From a bacterium (lineage in GTDB: Bacteria > Methylomirabilota > Methylomirabilia > Methylomirabilales > 2-02-FULL-66-22): 64,000 bases of DNA. Location: positions 29,334-93,333 of the forward strand of contig JAKPQH010000061.1 of the NCBI GenBank assembly GCA_029580855.1, in the 5' to 3' direction. Numbering within the stretch: the stretch's first letter is position 1; every line of letters begins with the position of its first letter. The notes under the pieces are model-generated. The model did no database searches. It was not told the DNA's origin and worked only from the letters and a program-made list of their open reading frames with translations. Made by a program: the position numbers and the translations under genes. Below are positions 24,942 through 32,647 of this stretch, in pieces.

Positions 24942-27493
24942 GACGCTGGCTCCTCTTTCAGAGCGGTGCGGCCAATCTGGCGCTGCTGGTCGTGCTTCTG
25001 GTCCTCCCGTATGCTCTGGAGAATCTCAAGAGCACGGCCCTCATGGCCAGCCAGATCCTGATCTTCGCGGTGATCAGCCTGGCCTACAATATCCTGCTGG
25101 GGTACACGGGGCTCCTCTCCTTCGGCCACGGGATGTTTCTGGGGATGGGGATGTACGGCGCGACATTGGTCCACATCCACTTGCTCAAGGGCCAGTTGGT
25201 CCTTCCCGTTCTCGTGGGCACGGCGCTGGCCGCGCTCACCGGGGCGGTGGTCGGTTTTCTCGTCATGCGTCGTCGCGGCGTGTACTTCGCGTTGCTCACG
25301 CTGGCCTTTACGCAGCTCTTCTTCACGATCTGCTATCGTTGGACCGACGTGACCGGGGGGGAGAACGGCCTCTCCGGTCTCAAGCGGCCGGACAGCTTCC
25401 TGGGTCTCGACCTCCGGAGCGACTACACCTTCTACTACGTCTGCATGGTGGCGCTGCTGGCGTGTATTCTGCTGATCCGCCGGATGCTGGACGCTCCTTT
25501 CGGGCGGGTGCTGCAGGCGATCCGCGACAACGAGGTGCGGGCCGCCAGCGTCGGCTACAACCCGCGCCGTTACCGGCATGTGGCGGTCATCATCTCCGGC
25601 ACCTTTGTCGGGTTCGCCGGCGCGCTCTTCGCCTACGTCAATTACTTCGCCTACCCGGAGGTCTTCCACTCCGCCTTCTCGGGCACCATCGTGGCCATGA
25701 CCATCGTGGGCGGGATGCGGCACTTCTTTGGACCCATCGTGGGCGGCGCCGTGTACGTGTTCTTCCAGGACCTGCTGTCCTCGTACACCAAACACTGGAT
25801 GATCTATTTCGGCCTGATGTTCATGGCCTTCATCCTGTTCTCGCCCAACGGGATCCTGGGCATCCTGGAGGGTCTGCGTGACCGTCTGCGGAACAATCGT
25901 CGGAGCGGAACAGTCAAGGACGTCGCCCTTGCCGCGGCGGTGGCGGCGGTCCCGGTCGAAGACAACGGCGGGCGAAACGCCGCCCGCGCGCCGCTCGGCG
26001 AGGAGATCTTCCGGACGGAGGGCGTCACCAAGCGCTTCGGGGCCCTCGTGGCCGTGGACGGCGTGACCATCTCGGTCCGGAAGGGCGAACTGCGCTCGGT
26101 CATCGGACCCAACGGCGCCGGCAAGACGACCCTTTTCAACACGCTGACCGGAAACCTCGCCAAGGACGGCGGCAGGGTCTACTTCAAGGGTGCGGACATC
26201 AGCGACCTGGAGCCGTACCAGATCGCCAACCGCGGCATCGCCCGGTCCTTCCAGATCCTCAGCATCTTCAAGGATCTCACGGTCTTCGAGAATCTCCGCG
26301 TGGCGGTGCAGGCCAAGACCCCGTATCGGTTTTCCTTCTTGGCGGCCACGGATGAGCTGATGACGGTCAACCGGGAGGCGGAACGGATCCTGCATCAAGT
26401 GGGTTTGATGGCGCTCCGTGATCAGACCGCCGTGAACATCTCCCACGGGGATCAGCGGCTCCTGGAGATCGGCATCACGCTGGCCATGCAGCCCGAACTG
26501 CTCATGCTGGACGAGCCGTTAGCGGGTCTGGCGGCCAAGGAGCGGGTGAAGATCGCGGATCTGATCCGCGCCCTAGCCGGCAAACACACGGTGATCCTCA
26601 TCGATCACGACATCGACCAGATCTTGAACATCTCCGACCGGATCACGGTCCTCCATCAGGGCAAAGTCATCGCCGAAGGGAGTCCGGACGAGATCAAGGC
26701 GAATCCGCTGGTCCAGGAGGCGTATATCGGCGGCTTTGACCGGAAGCACCTGGTGTCGTCCCCGGCGCGGCGACGGGCGGAGACCCCGCTGCTGGAAGTG
26801 GACCGGATCAACACCTTCTACGGCAAGAGCCACATCCTCCACGATGTATCCCTGACGATTTACCCCGGCGAGCTGGTGTGCTTCCTCGGGCGGAACGGCG
26901 CAGGCAAGACCACCACGCTGCACTCCATCATCGGTCTCACCCCGCCGCTGCACGGGGAGATCCGTTTCGCCGGGGCCCAGATCGCCCGACTCCAGGCCGA
27001 GCACATCTCGCGGCGGGGGATCATGCTGGTGCCGCAGGGCCGGCGGATCTTTCCCAACCTCACGGTCCAGGAGAACCTGCAGATCGCCCTCATGCAGGCG
27101 GGGCGGAACGGGCATGCCGTCGAGTGGACACCCGACCGGATCTACCAGCTTCTCCCCACGCTCGGCCAGCTCCGCCATCGGCGCGGCGAGCAGATGAGCG
27201 GCGGCGAGCTACAGATGCTGGCCATCGGCCGGGCGCTGATGGGCAACGGGAAGCTCCTCATGCTGGACGAGCCGTTCGAAGGCCTGGCCCCGGCCATCGT
27301 CGAGGGTCTCTGGAAGGTCATCAACGATTTGAAGAACGAGATCACCATGCTGCTCGTCGAACAGAATGCCGATCTCGCCCTGGCGCTGGGCGATCGCGCC
27401 TACGTCATCAACAACGGAAAGATCGAGTACGAGGGGGCGGCCCGGGCCTTGATCGACAACCACGAGCTGCGCGTGAAGCTTCTCGGCGTATAG
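24938..27493 (+). CDS. LivM-LivG-LivF triple fusion: permease plus two ABC ATPases in one chain
   Basis: The single 851-residue frame carries three proteins that are normally separate. Residues 1-325 form the LivM permease (LGYTGLLSFGHGMFLGMG, AIRDNEVRAASVGYNPRRY, IVGGMRHFFGPIVGGAVY). Residues 355-605 form a LivG ATPase: Walker A GPNGAGKTTLF at about 390, signature ISHGDQRLLEIG at about 501, Walker B LLMLDEPLAGLA at about 521. Residues 617-851 form a LivF ATPase: Walker A GRNGAGKTTT at about 651, signature MSGGELQML at about 753, Walker B LLMLDEPFEGLA at about 773. A 30-residue Ala-rich linker joins LivM to LivG and a short basic linker joins LivG to LivF. It overlaps livH by ATGA. Catalytic motifs in both ATPases look intact. 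Confidence 0.93.
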   Translation: MRRWLLFQSGAANLALLVVLLVLPYALENLKSTALMASQILIFAVISLAYNILLGYTGLLSFGHGMFLGMGMYGATLVHIHLLKGQLVLPVLVGTALAALTGAVVGFLVMRRRGVYFALLTLAFTQLFFTICYRWTDVTGGENGLSGLKRPDSFLGLDLRSDYTFYYVCMVALLACILLIRRMLDAPFGRVLQAIRDNEVRAASVGYNPRRYRHVAVIISGTFVGFAGALFAYVNYFAYPEVFHSAFSGTIVAMTIVGGMRHFFGPIVGGAVYVFFQDLLSSYTKHWMIYFGLMFMAFILFSPNGILGILEGLRDRLRNNRRSGTVKDVALAAAVAAVPVEDNGGRNAARAPLGEEIFRTEGVTKRFGALVAVDGVTISVRKGELRSVIGPNGAGKTTLFNTLTGNLAKDGGRVYFKGADISDLEPYQIANRGIARSFQILSIFKDLTVFENLRVAVQAKTPYRFSFLAATDELMTVNREAERILHQVGLMALRDQTAVNISHGDQRLLEIGITLAMQPELLMLDEPLAGLAAKERVKIADLIRALAGKHTVILIDHDIDQILNISDRITVLHQGKVIAEGSPDEIKANPLVQEAYIGGFDRKHLVSSPARRRAETPLLEVDRINTFYGKSHILHDVSLTIYPGELVCFLGRNGAGKTTTLHSIIGLTPPLHGEIRFAGAQIARLQAEHISRRGIMLVPQGRRIFPNLTVQENLQIALMQAGRNGHAVEWTPDRIYQLLPTLGQLRHRRGEQMSGGELQMLAIGRALMGNGKLLMLDEPFEGLAPAIVEGLWKVINDLKNEITMLLVEQNADLALALGDRAYVINNGKIEYEGAARALIDNHELRVKLLGV

Positions 27494-27507
27494 ACGCATC
27501 GCGGCGG

Positions 27508-27529
27508 GCCGGCGACGCCCGTCGCCGGC
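27508..27529. terminator. Hairpin between convergent genes
   Basis: A perfect 9-bp stem GCCGGCGAC/GTCGCCGGC with a four-base loop lies in the 45-base gap between the convergent LivMGF and N-demethylase-like stops. It has no T-run but could act as a bidirectional transcription barrier. Confidence 0.45.
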
Positions 27530-27538
27530 TCCGCGCGG

Positions 27539-28531
27539 CTATCGTTCCACCCCGCTGCGCAGCCAGGCCAGGATGGCGTCCCGGCTCTCGGCCAGCCCCT
27601 TGTAACGCAGCGCCTCCGGGCTCATGGATTCCATCGCCTTGCAGAGCGGCTCGCGCAGCGCCGCATCCGCCCGGATCTCCTCCCCGCTCCGGAACGAGAC
27701 GCGGATCGTCAGGAGTCCGGCCTCCCGATCGGGGAAGCCGTGGAGCACCTCGCGCTCCACGCGCAGGAAGAGCCGGGGGTTCTGCGGGTCGAACGGCCGC
27801 TCCCGCCACAACTCCGGGTCCGTCCCGTGCGGCGGGTCGCGGTGATGATTCAGTCGGTTGTCGATGCTGAGCTCCCAGACAAAGCGCGTGAACGGTCCGA
27901 ACTTGATCATGTTGGTCACCATGCCCGGCTTCCGGAACGTCTCCATCCCCGGCACGGGCAGGTGCAGGGTCACGAAATCCAGGCCGATCTTCTCCTCCGC
28001 CGTCCACCGGTACGGAAAGCACAGATGGATGGCGGCCGTCCAATCCTTCCCGCCGGCGCGCCGGACAACGATCAGGTCCTCCTGCACCTGGGCGGCCAGG
28101 GCGTCGAACGGGTCGGCATAGGGGGGATCGCCCGCCGTCGCGACGCGCCGCATGTCCGCGTCGAAGCGCAGCGTCTCCCCCGTCAGCGCAGAGCGCAGCG
28201 CCACCTCGCCGCCTCCCTCGTCCAGCGCGAACAGCGCCGGGTGCTCCGCGGCCAGCCGGCGCGCGATGAAGCGGCACACGACCCCGGCCACCTCGGGCGC
28301 GAAATCGCGGGTCTGGTAGTATTTCGACAGCCGCTCCGCACGCGCCGCCTGTTTCACCGTGCGGTATTCCGCGAACCGCGCGTCGATCTGGAATGTCAGC
28401 GTATCGGCCGCGCCGTTCCCGAAGTCCGTGCCCAGGGGCAACAGCCCGGGCTTCACCTCGTATTTGCCGTTGGCCGGCGGGAAGTACCGCGCCGCAACGG
28501 AGGGCAAGGCGACATCGCGCGGATCACCCAT
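27539..28531 (-). CDS. Heme-dependent oxidative N-demethylase-like protein (DUF3445/HDNO family)
   Basis: The 330-residue protein resembles the alpha subunit of heme-dependent oxidative N-demethylase, which in Pseudomonas removes methyl groups from small N-methylated amines. Family features are an N-terminal YFPPANGKYEVKPGLLPLG, the central DLIVVRR, HLCFPYRWTAEEKIGLDFVTLHLPVPG block, and a late WELSIDNRLNHH segment followed by the FLRVEREVL region. The histidines in HLPVPG and the NHH tract could serve the heme, but I cannot assign the ligand. It is the last gene of a three-gene minus-strand operon with a lyase and a DapF-like protein, five bases after the lyase stop. The partner reductase subunits of the Pseudomonas enzyme are not here. 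Confidence 0.75.
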   Translation of the reverse strand: MGDPRDVALPSVAARYFPPANGKYEVKPGLLPLGTDFGNGAADTLTFQIDARFAEYRTVKQAARAERLSKYYQTRDFAPEVAGVVCRFIARRLAAEHPALFALDEGGGEVALRSALTGETLRFDADMRRVATAGDPPYADPFDALAAQVQEDLIVVRRAGGKDWTAAIHLCFPYRWTAEEKIGLDFVTLHLPVPGMETFRKPGMVTNMIKFGPFTRFVWELSIDNRLNHHRDPPHGTDPELWRERPFDPQNPRLFLRVEREVLHGFPDREAGLLTIRVSFRSGEEIRADAALREPLCKAMESMSPEALRYKGLAESRDAILAWLRSGVER

Positions 28532-28535
28532 GGGT

Positions 28536-29441
28536 TCACCCGCTCCCCGCGTGCCGGCGCGCCTGGCGCGCGCGCTCCAGGATCAGTTGCTCCATGGCGA
28601 TCACCGGGGGCTCCAGCAACATCCCATCCAGGACCGCGACTCCCCTCCCTTCGGCCCGGGCTTTTTGCCAGGCCTCCAGGACCCGCTCTGCCCGCTCGAC
28701 ACGCTCCTCGGATGGGCTGAACGCCGCGCGCACGACGGGGATCTGCCCCGGATGGATGACCTGTTTGCCGATGAACCCCATGCCTGCCGCCTGGACAGCC
28801 TCGGCTCGCAGGCCCTCCTGATCCCGGATGTCGAGGTAGATGGCGTCCACGGCGTCCACGCCCGCGGCCCGCGCCGCGAGGACCAGCTGGCACCGCGCAT
28901 GATGCACCGTTCCTCGCCCCGCCGGCCCGGGGGTGAGCCCCAGGTCGCGCAGCAGGTCCACGTGGCCCAGGAGGAGGCCTTGCAGGCGCGAGGTCGCGCC
29001 GGCGATGGCGTACGCGTTGAGGACGGCCCGGGCGCTCTCGATCATGGCGAAGAGCCTCAGACCCCCTATGGGTCTGCCGGCGTCGCGCTCCGCCGCGGCC
29101 AGCCGCCCGTCCACCTCCCGCAGGGTGTCCGCGTCATCCACCTTCGGGATGACCAGTCCGTCGGCCGTTGCGGCGACGGCGCACTCCACATCGGCCGCGA
29201 AGTGGGGGCTGGTCACCCCGTTCAGCCGGATCAGCCGCTCCGTCGTGGGGTCCGGGTGCCCGCGGAGCAGCCCGGTAATCCGCTCGCGCGCCTCCGCCTT
29301 TCGATCCGGCGCAACCGAGTCCTCCAGGTCGAGGATCACGGCGTCGGCGCCCAGCGTTGGCGCCTTGGCGAGCTTCCGCGCATCGCTGCCCGGGGCGTAC
29401 AGGAACGTCCGGCGGAGATGGCGAGTCGTCCGGGGCGTCAT
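28536..29441 (-). CDS. CitE/HpcH-HpaI-family lyase
   Basis: The 301-residue TIM-barrel protein matches the citrate lyase beta-subunit/malyl- and citramalyl-CoA lyase family. It has TFLYAPGSDARKLAKAPTLGADAVILDLEDSVAP at the N-terminus, the metal-ligand Glu in FAMIESARAVLNA, and LLLGHVDLLRDLG supplying the Asp. The C-terminal GFIGKQVIHPGQIP is also typical. It probably splits or forms a C-C bond in an acyl-CoA substrate. The ATG at 29441 overlaps the stop of the DapF-like gene (ATGA). No citD or citF gene is near, so citrate lyase itself is unlikely. Confidence 0.87.
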   Translation of the reverse strand: MTPRTTRHLRRTFLYAPGSDARKLAKAPTLGADAVILDLEDSVAPDRKAEARERITGLLRGHPDPTTERLIRLNGVTSPHFAADVECAVAATADGLVIPKVDDADTLREVDGRLAAAERDAGRPIGGLRLFAMIESARAVLNAYAIAGATSRLQGLLLGHVDLLRDLGLTPGPAGRGTVHHARCQLVLAARAAGVDAVDAIYLDIRDQEGLRAEAVQAAGMGFIGKQVIHPGQIPVVRAAFSPSEERVERAERVLEAWQKARAEGRGVAVLDGMLLEPPVIAMEQLILERARQARRHAGSG

Positions 29442-30310
29442 CGCGTCCACTCCTCCACCAGGTCCGCGGAGAGGGCCCCGCGTCCGATCTCGGACACGGG
29501 GCCCGTCAGGGTGAGGTCCCAGTTTTCCGCCACGGCCACGGTCAGCTCGCCCCCCGGGCTCTGCACCGTCACCCGTCTGTCCGTGAGGCCGTTCTTCACG
29601 CAGGCGGAGACCACCCCGCACGAACTGGTGCCGGACGCCAGCGTCCACCCCGCACCCCGCTCCCAGATCATGATCGCCACGCGGTCCCGGGCCAGCACCG
29701 TGGCGAACTGGACGTTGATCCGCTTTGGAAAGCTCGGGTGGTGCTCGATCTTCGGCCCCAGGCGCCTAACACGCGCCTCGTCCAGGGTGTCGGCCAGGAT
29801 GACGCAGTGCGGATTCCCCACCGAGACGCACGTCACCGTGAGCCGCTCGCCGTCCACGACCAAGGGCTCGCCCACCACCTCGCGCCGCGGGCCGGCCACG
29901 GGGATCTCCTCGCTCACGAACGTCGCCCGACCCATATCGGCGGTGATGGTGCGGACGCGGCCCTCCTCCACGTCCAGCCTGGCGCGCACCCGCCCGCCCA
30001 GCGTGGATATGGTGAAGTCCGGCCGCGGGGCGTAGCCGTGATCCCACAGAAACTTGGCCAGGATGCGGATGCCGTTGCCGCTCTTCTCGGCCTCGCCCCC
30101 GTCGGGGTTGAAGATCCGCACGCCGAAGTCGGCGCTCGCCGCAGGCACCAGCAGCAAGATCCCGTCGGAGCCGATCCCGAAGTGGGAGTCGCAGATCGTC
30201 CGGACCGCCTCGGGTGTGAGCGGAAACGACAGCTGCGACCCGTCCAGCACGATGTAGTCGTTGCCCAGCGCATGCGACTTCACGAATTCGTTTGTCGTCA
30301 ACCGAGCCAT
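29438..30310 (-). CDS. DapF-superfamily protein lacking both catalytic cysteines
   Basis: The 290-residue protein has the two-lobed diaminopimelate epimerase fold and typical length, with SHALGNDYIVLDG at the N-terminus and VSVGNPHCVI in the middle. DapF uses a cysteine pair, in CGNG and in ACGTG, as acid/base. Here the first reads EKSGNGIR (Ser77) and the second LASGTSSCG (Ser226), and both serine codons are plain in the DNA (AGC and TCC). A cysteine at 231 lies five residues past the normal position. Either the protein is a non-epimerising paralogue or it acts on another substrate with serine or the shifted cysteine. Operon with a CitE-like lyase and an N-demethylase supports a catabolic role over lysine/peptidoglycan synthesis. 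Confidence 0.85.
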   Translation of the reverse strand: MARLTTNEFVKSHALGNDYIVLDGSQLSFPLTPEAVRTICDSHFGIGSDGILLLVPAASADFGVRIFNPDGGEAEKSGNGIRILAKFLWDHGYAPRPDFTISTLGGRVRARLDVEEGRVRTITADMGRATFVSEEIPVAGPRREVVGEPLVVDGERLTVTCVSVGNPHCVILADTLDEARVRRLGPKIEHHPSFPKRINVQFATVLARDRVAIMIWERGAGWTLASGTSSCGVVSACVKNGLTDRRVTVQSPGGELTVAVAENWDLTLTGPVSEIGRGALSADLVEEWTR

Positions 30311-30427
30311 GCCTCAGTCTCCTGGTTGCGGGAACGACCGTTGGCGCGCCGCCGCAGCCGCTTCCCGCCGCGACCGGTGAGGGCACAAATATCAAAGGGC
30401 AGCCGGCGTGTCAAGGTCACACGTGGA

Positions 30428-30466
30428 TTGACACCGCCGGTCGCCTTGAGCGATGATACCGGCGGT
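30428..30466 (+). promoter_or_regulatory. Possible promoter with overlapping 9-bp inverted repeat upstream of binding protein 2
   Basis: TTGACA at 30428-30433 is followed by GATGAT after 18 bases. A perfect inverted repeat ACCGCCGGT (30433-30441) and ACCGGCGGT (30458-30466), with a 16-base spacer, brackets the -10 region, the layout of a repressor operator. It lies in the 240-base divergent gap between the DapF-like operon and binding protein 2 and could control either. It could also simply form an RNA hairpin. Confidence 0.4.
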
Positions 30467-30551
30467 GCTGTCGGGAAAGGAGGTGACGGGATCAGGACGA
30501 GGCGGGGAGGGATGACCACGTGCAGGTGTGCGCTGGACCGGAGGAAAACCG

Positions 30552-31802
30552 ATGCGGAACAACACGACGCGCAGAGACTTCCTGAAGACGGCGGCCGCGG
30601 CGGCTGCGGCGGTCGGTGCCAGCGGGATGTTCGCTCCCGCGATTCTCAGGGCGCAGCGGCAGCCCGTCAAGATCGGCCATCTGATCCCCCAGAGCGGCTT
30701 CTTGTCGCCGATGGGCGAGTACATGATCAATGCCGCCAAGCTGGCGGTGGACGAGATCAACGCGGCCGGCGGCGTTTTGGGACGCCAGCTGCAGCTCGTC
30801 CCCGAGGACGACCAGAACCCGGGGGTGGCCGTCCAGAAGGCCACCAAGCTCATCCAGCAGGAGAAGGTGGACGCGTTGATGGGGACGGTGAGCAGCGCCG
30901 TCTGTCTGGCCGTGATGGAGGTGGCGGACCGCTCCAAGATGCTCCTGGTCAACACCGGCTCCAACTCCGACGAGATCCGGGGGAAACGCTGCAACTTCTA
31001 CACCTTCTCCGTCGAGGGCTCCAACTCCCAGTACGTCAACACCATCGGCCGCTACCTGATCAAGCAGAAGCAGTACAAGCGCTGGTATTTTCTGACCTCC
31101 GATTACGCGTTCGGGCACGACCTACTGCGCGTGTCGCGCATGCTCCTGAAGAAGATGGGCGGGACCGAGATCGGCAGCGAGCTGATCCCGACCGGCACCA
31201 TGGACTTCAGCTCGTACCTGCTCAAGGTCCGGAACCTGAAGCCGGACGTGGTGTTCCAGAATTTGGCGGGCACCGATCAGACCAACTTCATGAAGCAGTA
31301 CGCCGAGTTCGGGCTGACCATGGAAGTGGCGGGCGGACTCATCGACACCCTGCTGATGTGGCCCGTCGGTGTGGGTTCCATCACCGGCTCCTTCCCGCTG
31401 CTCTGGTGGTACGATCTCCCCTATGACGAGACGAAGCGGTTTGCAGCGGCCTTCACGAAGAAGTACGGCAAGCCGCCCGAGAACCAGGCCTGGGGCGACT
31501 ACTACAGCACCAAGGCCATCGCCATGGCCATCCAGCAGGCCGGCACGACCGACAGCAAGAAGGTCGTCGAGGCCATGGAGAAGATCAAGTTCGACGGCGG
31601 GAAGGGTCGGCAGCTCTACTTCCGGTCGTGGGACCACCAGCTGATGCAGCCCATGTGGGTCGCTCTGGGCAAAAAGAAGGACGAGTCCAAAGACCAGTGG
31701 GACATCTGGAAGATCGCCGGAGAGGTCCCCGACAAGAACGAGGATCTCGAGGTGATCGCCTCCACCAAAGAGGAGAACGCCTGCGAGATGACCCGGTCCT
31801 GA
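30552..31802 (+). CDS. Tat-exported Liv-type ABC transporter substrate-binding protein (copy 2)
   Basis: The 416-residue protein is a clear paralogue of the binding protein at 22737, with the same length, Tat signal (TRRDFLKTAAAAAAAVGAS) and blocks such as KIGHLIPQSGFLSPMGEY, NTGSNSDEIRG and SDYAFGHDLLRVS, ending in a near-identical TKEENACEMTRS. It has no permease of its own downstream, so it may feed the LivH/LivMGF complex 3 kb upstream and widen its substrate range. The ATG at 30552 has GGAGG eight bases before it. A second 3' hairpin follows the gene, as for copy 1. Confidence 0.92.
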   Translation: MRNNTTRRDFLKTAAAAAAAVGASGMFAPAILRAQRQPVKIGHLIPQSGFLSPMGEYMINAAKLAVDEINAAGGVLGRQLQLVPEDDQNPGVAVQKATKLIQQEKVDALMGTVSSAVCLAVMEVADRSKMLLVNTGSNSDEIRGKRCNFYTFSVEGSNSQYVNTIGRYLIKQKQYKRWYFLTSDYAFGHDLLRVSRMLLKKMGGTEIGSELIPTGTMDFSSYLLKVRNLKPDVVFQNLAGTDQTNFMKQYAEFGLTMEVAGGLIDTLLMWPVGVGSITGSFPLLWWYDLPYDETKRFAAAFTKKYGKPPENQAWGDYYSTKAIAMAIQQAGTTDSKKVVEAMEKIKFDGGKGRQLYFRSWDHQLMQPMWVALGKKKDESKDQWDIWKIAGEVPDKNEDLEVIASTKEENACEMTRS

Positions 31803-31817
31803 GGTCGAGCGCGCACG

Positions 31818-31853
31818 CCCGGCCCCCCTTCGTACCCCGGAAGGGGGGCCGGG
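31818..31853 (+). terminator. GC-rich hairpin after binding protein 2
   Basis: A perfect 13-bp stem (31818-31830 with 31841-31853) with a ten-base loop lies 15 bases after the stop. It has no proper T-run. It mirrors the hairpin after binding protein 1 in position and in its C6/G6 core. Confidence 0.55.
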
Positions 31854-31994
31854 TGCTTCCCGCCCCGGCGGTGCGCCGGGACATCCGGCTCGCCCCACCG
31901 CCGGACGCCGCCCGCTCCGGCGGCAACGCGGCACGCGAGAGCCGGTGAGTCGCCGCGGCATGTGTGCTACAAGAATGCGCGGGGAACCGTGGCC

Positions 31995-32447
31995 ATGCAG
32001 CTGCTCAAACGCATCCTCCCCATTCTCGCGTCGCTGCTTTACGTCATCAGCCCCATCGACGCCCTGCCGGACTTCCTGCCGGGCGTCGGCTGGCTCGACG
32101 ATCTCCTCGTCATCGGGTTCCTGCTCTGGTGGCTGAGCCGGCAGTCGCAGGGGCGCTCCCCATGGGACGTGTTCCGCGAGCGGATGCAGGGCCGCGCGGC
32201 ACCCCGGCCGGGCGCCCCGCGCCCGGAGGACCTTACCGCCGACTTCAGCCGGATGGACCCGTACACCTTGCTCGGGGTCGCCCCGCGCGCGTCTGCGGAG
32301 GAGATCAAGACGGCCTACAAGCGCGCGGTGGCCCGTTACCATCCGGACAAGGTGGCGCACCTCGGCGCGGAGTTTCAGGAGCTCGCCCACAAAAAACTGC
32401 TCGCGATCCAGCAGGCGTACGAGACCTTGCTGGGAACGCGGCGTTGA
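31995..32447 (+). CDS. DUF1232 membrane segment fused to a C-terminal J domain
   Basis: The 150-residue protein begins with a DUF1232 motif (LYVISPIDALPDFLPGVGWLDDLLVIG, two short hydrophobic stretches) and ends with a J domain (about 88-150). The J domain has MDPYTLLGVAPRASAEEIKTAYKRA, the HPD tripeptide in ARYHPDKV, and a final helix to YETLLGTRR. It would be a membrane-tethered DnaJ-type co-chaperone recruiting DnaK. The ATG at 31995 is chosen; a GTG two codons upstream is closer to GGGGAA and also possible. Confidence 0.85.
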   Translation: MQLLKRILPILASLLYVISPIDALPDFLPGVGWLDDLLVIGFLLWWLSRQSQGRSPWDVFRERMQGRAAPRPGAPRPEDLTADFSRMDPYTLLGVAPRASAEEIKTAYKRAVARYHPDKVAHLGAEFQELAHKKLLAIQQAYETLLGTRR

Positions 32448-32593
32448 GTCGAAAGACCCCGGTTCCCGTTGGACCGCCGACGGGCTGCGCGCCGTCGTCG
32501 CGGGGAAACGCCGGAACCCGGTCCCGCACAACGGCACCGTCCGGCGGTGGCGATGACACACCTCCCGGGACACGCACACGGCGGGCAAATCGC

Positions 32594-32621
32594 TTGCAAT
32601 GCCCGATGACTTCACTATACT
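32594..32621 (+). promoter_or_regulatory. Sigma-70 type promoter of the GT-B glycosyltransferase-like gene
   Basis: TTGCAA (32594-32599) and TATACT (32616-32621) are separated by 16 bases and point at the ATG at 32648, giving a leader of about 20 bases. The context is locally less GC-rich than the flanks. Confidence 0.7.
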
Positions 32622-32647
32622 TACCGCGGGTCGGCTAAACAGGAGCC

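Noticed and set aside
29438..30310. Ordinary annotation as diaminopimelate epimerase (dapF)
   Set aside because: Both catalytic cysteines are serine and the operon partners are catabolic, so the gene symbol is withheld.
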